From the NCBI GenBank assembly GCA_002483395.1, contig DLHV01000080.1, forward strand, positions 2,445-10,442: DNA of 7,998 bases. The letters run 5' to 3'. This document shows positions 1 through 7,998 of the stretch, one piece after another. The number at the start of each line of letters is the position of its first letter. Position 1 is the first letter of the stretch. Both the position numbers and the translations under genes were made by a program. Source of the DNA: Chloracidobacterium sp. UBA7659 (GTDB taxonomy: Bacteria > Acidobacteriota > Blastocatellia > Pyrinomonadales > Pyrinomonadaceae). Under the pieces are notes generated by a model that was given only the letters and a program-made list of their open reading frames with translations, searched no databases and was not told the origin of the DNA.

Positions 1-2007
1 AACGGAAAAGCGGAGATAAAGAATATTCAAGATGGTGAACAAACAATCGAGATTTTCTCGCCCGGATACGAATCGGCGGAACTCAAACTAATCTTTCCGC
101 TTACCGATATAACCGAGCGAACTGTTTTTCTCACGCTTAACAACGAGATGGGCGAGGTCACAATTACTTCCACTCGTACGGGCCGCGAGATCGAGGCCGA
201 GCCGTCGCGCGTCGAGGCTATCGACGAAGAAGAGATCGACGAAAAGATAAGTATGGCTCCGGCTAATGTCTCAATGGTCTTGAGCGAGAGCACGGGAATT
301 CAGGTTCAGCAAACTTCGGCGACTTCAAACACGCAGAGCGTTCGTATTCAGGGATTGGATGGTCGATACACACAAATATTAAAAGACGGTTTTCCAGCAT
401 TCGGCGGTTTTTCGGGAAGTTTGAGCGTTCTTGAGATTCCGCCGCTCGATCTCAAACAGGTGGAAGTTATTAAAGGCCCGGCGGCAACACTCTTTGGAGG
501 CGATGCAATTGCCGGTGTCGTTAATTTCGTAAGTAAGAATCCCGAAGAAAAGCCGGTAACGACACTCATTTTCAACCAAACATCGGCACTCGGCACTGAT
601 TTCTCAATCTTCAACTCGAGAAAATTCAAGCGTTTTGGCTATACAATGCTCGGCTCGGCAAATTACCAGAAAGCATACGATGTTGACAACGACGATTTCA
701 CCGAACTTCCGAAGACAAAGGCTTTTGCCTTCAGCCCGAAGCTGCTTTTCTACATCGACAAGAAAACTACTTTAACAGTTGGCAACTCAACTTCGTATCA
801 AAACCGTAAAGGCGGCGATACATTTGTATTGAAAAGCCGAGCCGACGGCTTTCATCAATACTTCGAACAAAACAAATCATATCGAAATGTCACAATATTT
901 AATCTGAATCATGATTTCGAGGATGGCGGCCGTCTTTTGGTTAAGCAAAGCCTCGCGTTCTTTAATCGCGAACTGACAACGCAGAATTACGCGTTCAAAG
1001 GCCGTCAATTTAATTCGTTTACGGACATATCTTATTCGCGGTTATTCGGAAAACATGCTTTCGTATTCGGCGGTAGTGCCGTTCACGATCAGTTTCGAGA
1101 GAAAACACAAACCACAACTTTCGCGCCGCGAAACGAGTCACACACGACCATTGGCACGTTTATTCAAGACACCGTTGATCTCACCAATAAATTTTCACTC
1201 GACACTGGTTTTCGTCTTGATCACGCAACGAATTACGGCACGTTCGCACTTCCGCGTGTTTCGGTGCTTTACAAGTTCAGCGATCACTTGACGACACGTG
1301 TTGGATTCGGGCTTGGTTACAAAACACCGACGATGTTTACAGAGGAAGCCGAGACGCTTTTGTTCCGCGATGTTTTCCCTGTCGGAAACACTCTCAAAGC
1401 CGAACGAAGCAAAGGCGGAACATTCGATATAAATTACCGCAATAGCATCGGCGAGAAGTTTAGCTATTCGGTAAATCAAATGTTTTTTTACACCGAGATC
1501 ACCGACCCGATCATTCTGCGACCTGACATTAATAACATTTACCGTTTCAATAATGCCGCTTCACCGGTAATCAGCAAAGGTTTCGAGACAAACGGAAGGC
1601 TTGGCTACGGGATCGCGAAGCTATTTATTGGCTACACATTCACTTACGCAAAAGCCGGTTACCTTACCGGTGATCGCTTCTTAACCTTGCTGCCAAAGCA
1701 CAAGGTCAATTCCTCTGTGGTTTTCGAGAAGCCCGGCAATTTCAAATTAGGCGTCGAGTTCTATTATGGAAGCAGGCAGACGCTGGACGACCGTTCGAAA
1801 ACGCGTTCGTTAGGTGAAGTCGGCCTTTTCGGCGAGAAAACATTCGGCAAGTTCGGCTTTTTTATCAATGCCGAAAACCTGACCGACGTTCGACAAAGCC
1901 GTTACGGTCTTGTCGTATTCCCGCCTCACCAAAATCCGACGTTTGCCGAGCTTTACACGCATACCGAAGGACGGGTAATAAATGGCGGAGTCAAAATAAG
2001 ATATTGA
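1..2007 (+). CDS. TonB-dependent outer-membrane receptor (5' partial)
   Basis: This is a ligand-gated outer-membrane channel that imports a scarce ligand (siderophore, cobalamin, metal chelate or oligosaccharide) using TonB energy. The frame is open from base 1, so the start lies outside the window; 668 codons are visible before TGA. Codons 1-48 resemble the end of a carboxypeptidase-like regulatory domain (the stretch ending FLTLNNEMGE). A TonB-box-like VTITSTR follows at about codon 52. The plug domain spans roughly codons 65-180, with RIQGLDGRYTQIL near 115 and VEVIKGPAATLFGG near 155, both typical of CirA/FepA/BtuB-type plugs. The rest is alternating aromatic beta-barrel sequence, with NAENLTDVRQSRYG near the end and a terminal tyrosine (GGVKIRY), as expected for barrel assembly. 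The methionine at base 148 is internal and would remove the N-terminal domain. GC is low compared with the next genes. Family is confident; the ligand is unknown. Confidence 0.93.
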   Translation, partial: NGKAEIKNIQDGEQTIEIFSPGYESAELKLIFPLTDITERTVFLTLNNEMGEVTITSTRTGREIEAEPSRVEAIDEEEIDEKISMAPANVSMVLSESTGIQVQQTSATSNTQSVRIQGLDGRYTQILKDGFPAFGGFSGSLSVLEIPPLDLKQVEVIKGPAATLFGGDAIAGVVNFVSKNPEEKPVTTLIFNQTSALGTDFSIFNSRKFKRFGYTMLGSANYQKAYDVDNDDFTELPKTKAFAFSPKLLFYIDKKTTLTVGNSTSYQNRKGGDTFVLKSRADGFHQYFEQNKSYRNVTIFNLNHDFEDGGRLLVKQSLAFFNRELTTQNYAFKGRQFNSFTDISYSRLFGKHAFVFGGSAVHDQFREKTQTTTFAPRNESHTTIGTFIQDTVDLTNKFSLDTGFRLDHATNYGTFALPRVSVLYKFSDHLTTRVGFGLGYKTPTMFTEEAETLLFRDVFPVGNTLKAERSKGGTFDINYRNSIGEKFSYSVNQMFFYTEITDPIILRPDINNIYRFNNAASPVISKGFETNGRLGYGIAKLFIGYTFTYAKAGYLTGDRFLTLLPKHKVNSSVVFEKPGNFKLGVEFYYGSRQTLDDRSKTRSLGEVGLFGEKTFGKFGFFINAENLTDVRQSRYGLVVFPPHQNPTFAELYTHTEGRVINGGVKIRY

Positions 2008-2074
2008 AAGCATCGGCAAATTCGCGTAGATTGGTTTGTCGCACCAAACAGTCGGTACTCAGCCCGACCAACTT

Positions 2075-4273
2075 ATGAATCGCTGGCTTTTGCTATTTAT
2101 TTGCTCACTATGTTTTTCCGCCCCTATTTCCGGGCAAACCAAAGACTCGGACTCTACTGGAAAAACACGGGCCGAACATCGCTTACGAGCGCAGCGCACT
2201 GACGAGCAGATTAAAATCGATGGCGATTTGAACGAACCGGCCTGGACAACTGCCAGTGTCATCTCCGACTTTTATCAGCAGGAACCGAAAGAAGGTGAAC
2301 CAGCGAGCGAAAAGACGGAGATCCGCGTTCTTTTTGACGACAAAAATATCTATTTTGCCGTTCGCGCGTTCGATTCCGAGCCGTCCAAAATAAATGCTCG
2401 CGAGCTGGTTCGCGATTCTTCTTTTGCGAATGACGATAAGGTTGAGATCATTCTTGACACTTTTCACGACCGCCGAAACGCGTTTCGATTCGCCATCAAT
2501 CCGCTTGGCACACAGCAGGACGCCTTGATCACGGATGAAGGCGGCGACGTAAATCTCTCCTGGGACGCCGCATGGGTTTCCGAGGGTAAACGCGACAACA
2601 AAGGTTGGACGGTCGAGATCGCGATACCGCTGACCACCCTGCGTTTTACGCAATCGCTCGACGCCTGGGGTTTTAATGTCGCACGTATTATTCGTCGAAA
2701 AAACGAAGAAGTTCTGTGGACGAGCTGGCAGCGCACCTTCGGCCTTGAACGCATTTCCCAGGCCGGTGAACTCGTCGGCGTCGGCGAAATAAAACGGCGG
2801 CGTCTGGTCGAGATCAAGCCGTACGTATCTGGCGGCTGGCAAGAGGGCGTGCCGCGTGTCGGTACACCTGGAACCGGTGCCGGCGTGGACGGCAAATTCG
2901 GTATCGAGGTCGCAAAGATCGGCATTACGCCCTCGCTGACCGCCGAATTCACCGCCAATCCCGATTTCGGCCAGGCCGAGGTCGATAACCAGGTTGTGAA
3001 TCTCACGCGATTTTCCGTCTTTTTCCCGGAGAAGCGTGATTTCTTTCTCGAAAACTCCGGCGTTTTTCTATTCGGCCGGCAAGGTTCAAACCAGCTGTTC
3101 TTCACCCGGCGCATAGGTGTGACGGAATCGGGCCAACCGCAGCCGATCGATTATGGCGCCAAAATAACCGGAAAGATCGGCAGCTACAATGTCGGTTTTT
3201 TGCAGGTGCAAACGCGGCCGGCGGGATCACGGGACACGGAGTTTTTTGTTCCGCGTCAGCAATATACGGTTGCCCGCGTGAAAAAAGACATCTTCGAGCG
3301 GTCATCGATCGGGGCGATCTTCGTTAACCGGCAAGGCTCCACATCCTTTGGCGGAAGCCGCTACAACCGCGCTTACGGCGTCGATGGCGAGTTTAACCTG
3401 ACCGAGCATTATAAGATCAAGGGATTTTACGCCCGAACCGAAACACCCGGCGTCCGCTCGAGCGTTCATTCCGCCCGTATCGAGCAGGAATTTGAAAACG
3501 ATTTGTTCCGTTTTATCACCGTGTATGAAGACGTCGGCGATAATTTCAACCCCGATGTCGGTTTTATAGAACGCGAAGGCATCCGTCAATACTTTGCCCA
3601 GGCCGCGTATACACCGCGCCCCAAGTTTCTGCCTTTCGTCCGCCAAATGGAATTTGAAGTGCAAACGGAACATTACTTCGACCGGAGCGGCAGGCTTTCG
3701 TCTCGGCAAAACGAAGTCTCCTGGGAAACCGAATTTAAGGATTCATCGGTTTTTTTCCTTCGTCCGATCGAGGACCTGACTGACGTATTGACGGAATCGT
3801 TCGAGATCAGCCCGGACATTGTCATTCCCGTGGGCACCTACCATTTCAATCGTCCGAAGGTCGAGTTTGAATCGGATCGAAGCAAAAAACTCGGCTATCA
3901 GGCCGAATACCAGTGGGGCGGCTTTTACACAGGTAAGCTGGAAGAGGTCTCCGCCGGAATCACGTACCGGCCGAACGCTCATTTTCTTTTTGCTTTTTCC
4001 GATAGTTACAACAATGTGCGACTGCCGGAAGGCAATTTCACGACAAACCTCTTTACCGGACGCGTTAACTACAATTTTTCCCGCAAGATGCTGACCTCGG
4101 CCCTTTTGCAGACAAACTCCGCCGCCCGTCTTTCGGCGCTGAATGTTCGGTTTCGATATATTTTTCGGCCAAACAGCGATTTCTATATCATTTACAACCA
4201 GACTACGGGAGCAGGTCTTGAATTGCCCTCGTACAGTTTGCGGTTTAAGATGACATACGACCTTACGTTTTGA
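2075..4273 (+). CDS. DUF5916 / CBM9-like secreted outer-membrane barrel protein
   Basis: The product is 732 residues. Residues 1-20 form a signal peptide ([20 protein letters not shown]), so it is exported. Residues about 44-230 match the family-9 carbohydrate-binding-like fold found in DUF5916 proteins: [12 protein letters not shown] near 46, a stretch ending [13 protein letters not shown] near 100, [18 protein letters not shown] near 120, and [15 protein letters not shown] near 177. From about 245 to the end it is beta-strand rich, including the family hallmark of an NPDFGQAE segment followed by [12 protein letters not shown]. It ends in phenylalanine (YDLTF), fitting an outer-membrane barrel. 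The family's biochemical role is not established; sugar binding is inferred from the fold only. An upstream TTG at 2036 would add 13 residues ahead of the signal peptide, so I chose the ATG at 2075. Neither start has a good Shine-Dalgarno sequence. It lies 67 bases after the receptor gene. Confidence 0.88.
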   Translation: MNRWLLLFICSLCFSAPISGQTKDSDSTGKTRAEHRLRAQRTDEQIKIDGDLNEPAWTTASVISDFYQQEPKEGEPASEKTEIRVLFDDKNIYFAVRAFDSEPSKINARELVRDSSFANDDKVEIILDTFHDRRNAFRFAINPLGTQQDALITDEGGDVNLSWDAAWVSEGKRDNKGWTVEIAIPLTTLRFTQSLDAWGFNVARIIRRKNEEVLWTSWQRTFGLERISQAGELVGVGEIKRRRLVEIKPYVSGGWQEGVPRVGTPGTGAGVDGKFGIEVAKIGITPSLTAEFTANPDFGQAEVDNQVVNLTRFSVFFPEKRDFFLENSGVFLFGRQGSNQLFFTRRIGVTESGQPQPIDYGAKITGKIGSYNVGFLQVQTRPAGSRDTEFFVPRQQYTVARVKKDIFERSSIGAIFVNRQGSTSFGGSRYNRAYGVDGEFNLTEHYKIKGFYARTETPGVRSSVHSARIEQEFENDLFRFITVYEDVGDNFNPDVGFIEREGIRQYFAQAAYTPRPKFLPFVRQMEFEVQTEHYFDRSGRLSSRQNEVSWETEFKDSSVFFLRPIEDLTDVLTESFEISPDIVIPVGTYHFNRPKVEFESDRSKKLGYQAEYQWGGFYTGKLEEVSAGITYRPNAHFLFAFSDSYNNVRLPEGNFTTNLFTGRVNYNFSRKMLTSALLQTNSAARLSALNVRFRYIFRPNSDFYIIYNQTTGAGLELPSYSLRFKMTYDLTF

Positions 4274-4284
4274 AGGGACTCGAC

Positions 4285-4289
4285 AGGAG
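4285..4289 (+). promoter_or_regulatory. Ribosome binding site deciding the chrA start
   Basis: AGGAG lies 10 bases before a GTG at 4300. This favours GTG-4300 over the upstream in-frame TTG at 4270, which overlaps the previous gene's stop codon and has no purine-rich stretch ahead of it. Confidence 0.6.
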
Positions 4290-4299
4290 TCATATATTT

Positions 4300-5640
4300 G
4301 TGGAGAAAGCAGCGAGGCATGTTTCATTTCGTGAAGCCTTTCGCTTTTGGCTAAAACTCGGTTTTATCTCCTTCGGCGGCCCCGCTGGACAGATCGCGTT
4401 GATGCACAAGGAGCTTGTCGATAAGCGCCGCTGGCTTGGCGAAGAAAGATTTTTGCATGCACTCAATTATTGCATGTTGCTTCCCGGCCCCGAAGCGCAG
4501 CAGCTTGCGGTTTACATCGGCTGGCTGATGCACCGCACTTGGGGAGGCATCGTCGCGGGCGCGTTTTTTGTGATTCCCTCGATCTTTATTCTGCTCGGTC
4601 TTTCCTACGTTTATGCGGCTTATGGACACATTCCGGCGGTCAGCGGCGTGCTTGATGGATTTAAGCCCGTAGTTGTCGCCATAGTCGTCGAAGCCCTTTT
4701 CAAAATAGGCAAACGCGCGCTAAAACGCGAGGTTCATTACGCCATCGCCGCTCTCGCCTTTGTCGCGATCTATTTTCTGCATGTGCCGTTTCCTCTGATC
4801 GTATTGGCGGCCGCTTTCATCGGGCTTGTCGGCATTCGCCTCACGCCTATATTGTTTACTCCGCCGTCTGAAAAGCCAAAAGAGAAAAAAGACGTTAATG
4901 CGGCCGCGCCGCTTGATCTGGTGATCAAGGACGACGCCATTCAGCTTGAACACACGTTACCTGACAGGGCGCGTTTTCTGAAAACGCTTGCTGTCGGGAC
5001 CGTGCTGTGGCTGCTGCCTTTCGCGGCGTTGATCGGGTGGCAAGGGTTCGGCGGCCTCCACGCGCAGGAATACAGATTTTTCACCGTTTCCGCGCTTGTG
5101 ACTTTTGGCGGAGCGTACGCAGTTCTCGCCTACGTCACTCAGGCCGTCACGACGGCGCCTTACAACTGGATCACGCCGGCGCAGGCCGTCGATGGCCTGG
5201 CGTTAGCTGAAACGACACCCGGCCCGCTGATAATGGTCTTGCAGTTTGTCGGATTTATGGCCGGATGGAACAATCCGGTCGATGGGATGTCACCGCTCAC
5301 CAGCGGCGTCATCGGCGCTCTGATCGCGACATATACGACATTTCTGCCATCGTTCCTCTTTATCTTCCTCGGAGCACCGTATATCGAAAAGCTTCGCGGC
5401 AATAAGATGTTGGGCGGAGCACTGTCGGGCGTTACGGCGGCGGTCGTTGGCGTCATCCTCAATCTTGCACTCGTGTTCGGCTCCGCCGTTATATTCCCCG
5501 TCGGCTTCACCGGCAGTGTCAGTTGGTTCGCTGCCTTCCTTAGCATCGCCGCCTTCATCGCTCTTTTCCGCTTCAAGTTTGACGTTCTCTGGGTCGTCCT
5601 GGCCGGCGGCTTAGTCGGCCTGCTGCGGAGCCTGATCTGA
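4300..5640 (+). CDS. chrA: ChrA-family chromate/anion transporter, two-domain form
   Basis: This is an inner-membrane transporter of the chromate ion transporter (CHR) family; characterised members export chromate and give resistance. The 446-residue product is the long form with two homologous halves. The N-half carries FGGPAGQ (residues 25-31) and [14 protein letters not shown] (62-75). The C-half repeats the pattern with [11 protein letters not shown] (269-279) and a [14 protein letters not shown] segment (from 306). A charged linker (about 189-227, [12 protein letters not shown]) separates them. Most of the rest is hydrophobic and fits about ten or more membrane segments. The GTG start is chosen because AGGAG precedes it; TTG at 4270 would add 10 residues and overlap the preceding stop, which could indicate translational coupling instead. 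It lies 26 bases after the DUF5916 gene and converges with the mqnD-like gene. Many CHR homologues have no tested substrate, so chromate is by homology only. No chrB-like regulator is present here. Confidence 0.92.
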   Translation: MEKAARHVSFREAFRFWLKLGFISFGGPAGQIALMHKELVDKRRWLGEERFLHALNYCMLLPGPEAQQLAVYIGWLMHRTWGGIVAGAFFVIPSIFILLGLSYVYAAYGHIPAVSGVLDGFKPVVVAIVVEALFKIGKRALKREVHYAIAALAFVAIYFLHVPFPLIVLAAAFIGLVGIRLTPILFTPPSEKPKEKKDVNAAAPLDLVIKDDAIQLEHTLPDRARFLKTLAVGTVLWLLPFAALIGWQGFGGLHAQEYRFFTVSALVTFGGAYAVLAYVTQAVTTAPYNWITPAQAVDGLALAETTPGPLIMVLQFVGFMAGWNNPVDGMSPLTSGVIGALIATYTTFLPSFLFIFLGAPYIEKLRGNKMLGGALSGVTAAVVGVILNLALVFGSAVIFPVGFTGSVSWFAAFLSIAAFIALFRFKFDVLWVVLAGGLVGLLRSLI

Positions 5641-5744
5641 TACGTCTTCCCGCTCGTAAAACACGCGCATCAGCTTGTCCCTGTTTTCGACTCTTGCCCG
5701 GGATCAGCGATGAAAAATGATCTTAGTCATAATGATGGCGTAAA

Positions 5745-5772
5745 AAAACCGGACGCTGACGCTCCCGGTTTT
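5745..5772. terminator. Bidirectional terminator hairpin between convergent genes
   Basis: An 8-bp perfect stem (AAAACCGG at 5745-5752 with CCGGTTTT at 5765-5772) surrounds a 12-base loop. On the minus strand the stem runs into seven consecutive T residues (complement of 5742-5748), a good intrinsic-terminator shape for the mqnD-like gene ending 22 bases earlier. On the plus strand it gives four T residues and could also stop chrA transcription. No other structure stands out between 5641 and 5793. Confidence 0.7.
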
Positions 5773-5793
5773 AAATAAAGTTTATTTGTACCG

Positions 5794-6624
5794 TCAATCG
5801 ACAAAATCGATTTGAACCGGATGCGGGATGATGCCAGCCTTATGGCCTTCGTCGAGAAGCGTGCGGACCGCCAGTTTGCCGCGTGCGCCGTAGTCGAGCG
5901 TGAGGTCGTTTACCCACATTGCGACAAACCGGTCGGCCAGTTCCGGGGCCATGTCGCGGGCAAACTGCATTGCGTATGCAAGCGCGTCTTCGCGGTTTTC
6001 CATCGAATAAACGATGCTCCGGTGCAGGTGGTGCGAAACCTGTTTCATCAGGTCTTCGCCAAGATCGCGGCGGATCGCATTTCCGCCCATCGGCAGCGGC
6101 AACCCGGTTTTTTCATGCCACCATTCGCCGAGATCGAGCACCTTGTCGAGCCCAAGCTGCTTGTAAAACAACTGCCCTTCGTGGATGAGCAAGCCGGCGT
6201 CGACGATGCCTTTCTGGACGGCGTCGATGATCTCGTCAAAAGGCACGACAACGTGCTCGAAGTTCGGGTTGTACAGCTTCAGAGCCAAAAACGCGCTCGT
6301 CAGCTCGCCCGGGATCGCGATCTTCATTTCCGGGATTTCTTCCGGCTTGCGCGGCTCCCTTGTGACGAGGATCGGCCCGTACTTATCGCCGATGCTCGCA
6401 CCATGCGGAAGCAACGCATATTTGTCGGCGACATATGCGTATGCGTGAAACGAAACCGCAGTGACGTCATAAACACCATGCTTGGCGTCCTCGTTAAGCG
6501 ACTGAATGTCTTTGAGAGTGTGCTCGAACTTCAAACCGTCTGTTTCCAGTTTGTTTGTTGCGAGGCCGTAAAACATAAATGCGTCGTCCGAATCCGGTGA
6601 GTGGGCGACGGTGATGGTCTTCAT
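5794..6624 (-). CDS. mqnD: MqnD-like 1,4-dihydroxy-6-naphthoate synthase (menaquinone, futalosine pathway)
   Basis: The 276-residue product belongs to the MqnA/MqnD (VitK2_biosynth) family, which has a periplasmic-binding-protein-type fold but acts in the cytoplasm. MqnD converts cyclic dehypoxanthine futalosine to 1,4-dihydroxy-6-naphthoate. Visible signatures are [13 protein letters not shown] at residues 9-21, [13 protein letters not shown] at 53-65, the [10 protein letters not shown] segment at 145-154 and [15 protein letters not shown] at 175-189. The histidine of IHEG corresponds to the one proposed as catalytic in the Thermus enzyme. The LPLP...G.NAIRRDLG stretch favours MqnD over MqnA. 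Length is normal for the family. I chose the ATG at 6624 because GGAG lies 11 bases upstream and the family's first strand starts there. An in-frame ATG at 6654 would add [10 protein letters not shown] and begin 3 bases after the methyltransferase stop. No other mqn genes are in the window. MqnA or a generic substrate-binding protein are the less likely alternatives. Confidence 0.82.
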   Translation of the reverse strand: MKTITVAHSPDSDDAFMFYGLATNKLETDGLKFEHTLKDIQSLNEDAKHGVYDVTAVSFHAYAYVADKYALLPHGASIGDKYGPILVTREPRKPEEIPEMKIAIPGELTSAFLALKLYNPNFEHVVVPFDEIIDAVQKGIVDAGLLIHEGQLFYKQLGLDKVLDLGEWWHEKTGLPLPMGGNAIRRDLGEDLMKQVSHHLHRSIVYSMENREDALAYAMQFARDMAPELADRFVAMWVNDLTLDYGARGKLAVRTLLDEGHKAGIIPHPVQIDFVD

Positions 6625-6635
6625 TTGAGGTTTTG

Positions 6636-6639
6636 CTCC
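6636..6639 (-). promoter_or_regulatory. Ribosome binding site favouring the inner mqnD start
   Basis: On the minus strand GGAG lies 11 bases ahead of the ATG at 6624-6622. The alternative ATG at 6654 has only a pyrimidine-rich stretch upstream. Spacing is slightly long, so this is suggestive rather than decisive. Confidence 0.45.
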
Positions 6640-6657
6640 GGTATTTACTGACATAAA

Positions 6658-7413
6658 TCAAAGTTGGGTGAAGAAAACGTTCGTATCGTAGGAAACTTTT
6701 ATTTTACCGTTTTCGGCGTGTTTCGCAAACAGCGCCCGAAGCTCTTCGATCATCGGTTGATAGCTTTGATCGGATTCCGACGGCATGTAGGAAGACGACA
6801 GCACACGGCCGCGCAGGCCATCGAAATCGAAGATCTGGGCGTTCAGAAAAGTCGCCCGCCGAAATTCACGCCCGAAAAAATCAAACAGCTTTTCTTCATT
6901 GATATTTTCATGACGCACTTTTGTGTAGTCATTTGCGAACTTTAAGAGAAATTGTTCATATTCGCGCAGGAACGGTGTCGTGTTGAGCTGCCGTTCGTTC
7001 CAGATTAACGCGACAAAGCCGCCGTCTTTAAGAATCCGCTTGAATTCGGCACCCGTTTTTTCAGGATCGAACCAATGAAAAGCCTGAGCTGCGACAACGA
7101 TATTGATCGAATGGTCCGGCAGGCCCGTATCCTCGGCAGTACCATTCCGGCTGCGAAATTTCGGAAAACCGGCCAGAAGCTCCTCGGCCGCGGACCGCAT
7201 CGCATCGTTCGGCTCGATGCCGAAAACCTCGTTGCCGTTCTCAAGGAATAGCTTCGCCGAAATTCCCGGGCCCGAACCTGCGTCCGCGATAATAGAATCC
7301 TGGCGCAGGTCCATCTCGTCGCAAAACAACTGTAATACCTCGGGCGGATAGCCAGGACGATACTTTACGTAATTTTCTACGCGATTTGAAAACCGCTCGA
7401 TCGTATCCGACAT
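6658..7413 (-). CDS. Class I SAM-dependent methyltransferase
   Basis: The 251-residue product is a cytoplasmic Rossmann-fold methyltransferase of the methyltransferase-11/UbiE-like type. It begins MSDTIERFSNRVENYVKYRPGYP, with the FSNRVENYVKYRPGYP signature common in one uncharacterised bacterial group. Motif I (IADAGSGPGIS, residues 42-52) binds S-adenosylmethionine. The acidic residue after strand 2 is the E of VFGIEPND (64-70). AAQAFHWFD (108-116) and LKDGGFVALIWNE (128-140) are the post-I motifs. The acceptor substrate cannot be told. The reading frame stays open upstream to an ATG at 7539, adding 42 residues, but that stretch is mostly the inverted repeat at 7435-7520 and lies before the family's usual start, so I use ATG-7413. 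No clear Shine-Dalgarno precedes either start. The stop lies 3 bases before one possible mqnD start, suggesting co-transcription; whether it takes part in quinone methylation is speculation. Confidence 0.85.
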   Translation of the reverse strand: MSDTIERFSNRVENYVKYRPGYPPEVLQLFCDEMDLRQDSIIADAGSGPGISAKLFLENGNEVFGIEPNDAMRSAAEELLAGFPKFRSRNGTAEDTGLPDHSINIVVAAQAFHWFDPEKTGAEFKRILKDGGFVALIWNERQLNTTPFLREYEQFLLKFANDYTKVRHENINEEKLFDFFGREFRRATFLNAQIFDFDGLRGRVLSSSYMPSESDQSYQPMIEELRALFAKHAENGKIKVSYDTNVFFTQL

Positions 7414-7434
7414 AAGATCGTAGTGATTGTCTGC

Positions 7435-7520
7435 TACGGGCGGAAACGCGAGTGTGAACGAGCGTGCATCGGGCCTCAGCACAACATGCACGCTCCCTAA
7501 CGGTCGCGTTTCCGCCCGTA
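7435..7520. repeat. Strong two-part inverted repeat in the methyltransferase leader
   Basis: The outer arms are a perfect 17-bp inverted match, TACGGGCGGAAACGCGA at 7435-7451 with TCGCGTTTCCGCCCGTA at 7504-7520. The inner arms are a perfect 10-bp match, GAGCGTGCAT at 7460-7469 with ATGCACGCTC at 7486-7495. A symmetric 8x8 internal loop separates the two stems, and the tip is a 16-base loop. It lies between the stop of the SH3b gene and the methyltransferase start, ending 21 bases before that start. No T-run follows on either strand, so it is not a standard intrinsic terminator. It could be a leader-RNA structure or a dispersed REP/MITE-like palindrome. No target-site duplication is visible. 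Confidence 0.85.
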
Positions 7521-7564
7521 TTAAACGATCAAGTATCACAAGTTAGCGGCAACTGAATAAACAC

Positions 7565-7998
7565 CTAATCACCCGCGATAAAAAATGTCATTTTCCAAAC
7601 GCCGCGTTGCTTCTCGAAACTCGCACGGTAGTCGATGTGGCTTCGCACATACTGGGCTTTTACGAACCCTGACTTTCCGCCGAGGGTTTTAACCTTCATC
7701 CAGGTGTAAACCCAGTCGTCCTCGCCCGGGCCGTTCTTTATTTTGACCGATTCCTCGTTGTTCGGGCTGACGACATTGTACGAGAGCTTATCGACTATTT
7801 TCGCGTTCTCGGATGGCGTCTCGCGTAAGTTTACATCGCTGCCGAAAATAGCAACGTATTCGAAACCATCAATATCGTCGGGCCAGGAACTGAATGTATA
7901 TGGGGCAACAAAAGATGAATATTTATTCTTCCCTTTACCGTCAAACGCTCCGCCATTCTTGATGACCGCGAGAAACTCTTCCCAGAATTCCGAGTTTT
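7565..7998 (-). CDS. SH3b-domain protein, C-terminal part (5' partial)
   Basis: An open minus-strand frame enters from the right edge and ends at TAG (7567-7565), giving 143 complete codons from 7996; the start is outside the window. Codons about 46-117 read as a bacterial SH3 (SH3b) domain: FEYVAIFGSDVNLRETPSENAKIV carries the V-N-L-R-x-x-P-S core, and KVKTLGGKSGFVKAQYV is the closing G-K-x-G-[WF]-V strand. The tail RASFEKQRGVWKMTFFIAGD resembles the end of a lipoprotein-like or NTF2-like module. SH3b domains usually bind cell-wall peptides or act as spacers in exported proteins, so an envelope location is likely, but no signal peptide can be checked here. No clear promoter is seen between it and the methyltransferase gene. 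Confidence 0.8.
   Translation of the reverse strand, partial: NSEFWEEFLAVIKNGGAFDGKGKNKYSSFVAPYTFSSWPDDIDGFEYVAIFGSDVNLRETPSENAKIVDKLSYNVVSPNNEESVKIKNGPGEDDWVYTWMKVKTLGGKSGFVKAQYVRSHIDYRASFEKQRGVWKMTFFIAGD

Noticed and set aside
2031..2066. Weak hairpins before the DUF5916 gene (TTGGT/ACCAA and GTCGG/CCGAC)
   Set aside because: Stems of only 5 bp with 7-8 base loops and no T-run are expected by chance; not enough for a terminator or regulator.
2183..3114. Two long overlapping minus-strand frames of about 219 and 216 codons
   Set aside because: They lie wholly opposite the well-supported DUF5916 gene, overlap each other, and show no recognisable domain; they are by-products of codon bias on the other strand.
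5606..5730. Possible small minus-strand gene remnant (MTKIIFHR, stop, then SRARVENRDKLMRVFYERED)
   Set aside because: It has an internal stop, lies after the terminator hairpin, overlaps the end of chrA and matches no family I recognise; chance is the simplest explanation.
5812..6600. A 262-codon plus-strand frame opposite the mqnD-like gene
   Set aside because: The minus strand carries clear MqnD family motifs over the same bases; the plus-strand product looks like low-complexity shadow sequence.
7521..7564. Possible minus-strand promoter between the SH3b stop and the palindrome
   Set aside because: Candidate boxes (for example TAATAC) match the consensus poorly and have no partner at the right spacing.

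Overview
The window holds six protein genes in two convergent blocks and reads as ordinary bacterial chromosome. The gene set is a TonB-dependent receptor with a carboxypeptidase-like N-terminal domain, a DUF5916-type barrel protein, a ChrA transporter and a futalosine-route menaquinone enzyme. This suggests a Gram-negative bacterium, most likely an Acidobacteriota member of the Blastocatellia/Pyrinomonadaceae type. That assignment is inference from gene families and moderate GC; no rRNA or other phylogenetic marker is present.

Plus-strand block (1-5640). The window opens inside a TonB-dependent outer-membrane receptor gene that runs off the left edge (1-2007). After 67 bases comes a secreted DUF5916/CBM9-like protein with a predicted C-terminal outer-membrane beta-barrel (2075-4273). 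After another 26 bases comes a full-length two-domain ChrA-family transporter (4300-5640). All three face the same way with short gaps and may share a transcript. That would join two outer-membrane proteins to one inner-membrane transporter, but the substrate cannot be read from the sequence. The receptor gene is visibly more AT-rich than the two genes after it.

Convergent junction (5641-5793). A hairpin at 5745-5772 has A/T tracts on both sides and fits a bidirectional terminator for chrA and the opposing gene.

Minus-strand block (7998-5794). In transcription order this holds the C-terminal part of an SH3b-domain protein (7998-7565, continuing past the right edge), a class I SAM-dependent methyltransferase (7413-6658) and an MqnD-like 1,4-dihydroxy-6-naphthoate synthase (6624-5794). 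The last two are tightly packed.

The most unusual structure is a strong two-part inverted repeat at 7435-7520, in the gap before the methyltransferase. Its outer arms are a perfect 17 bp and its inner arms a perfect 10 bp. A longer reading frame runs through it, but that extension does not look like part of the methyltransferase. I found no CRISPR array, insertion sequence, tRNA or rRNA, and no clearly new multi-gene system.
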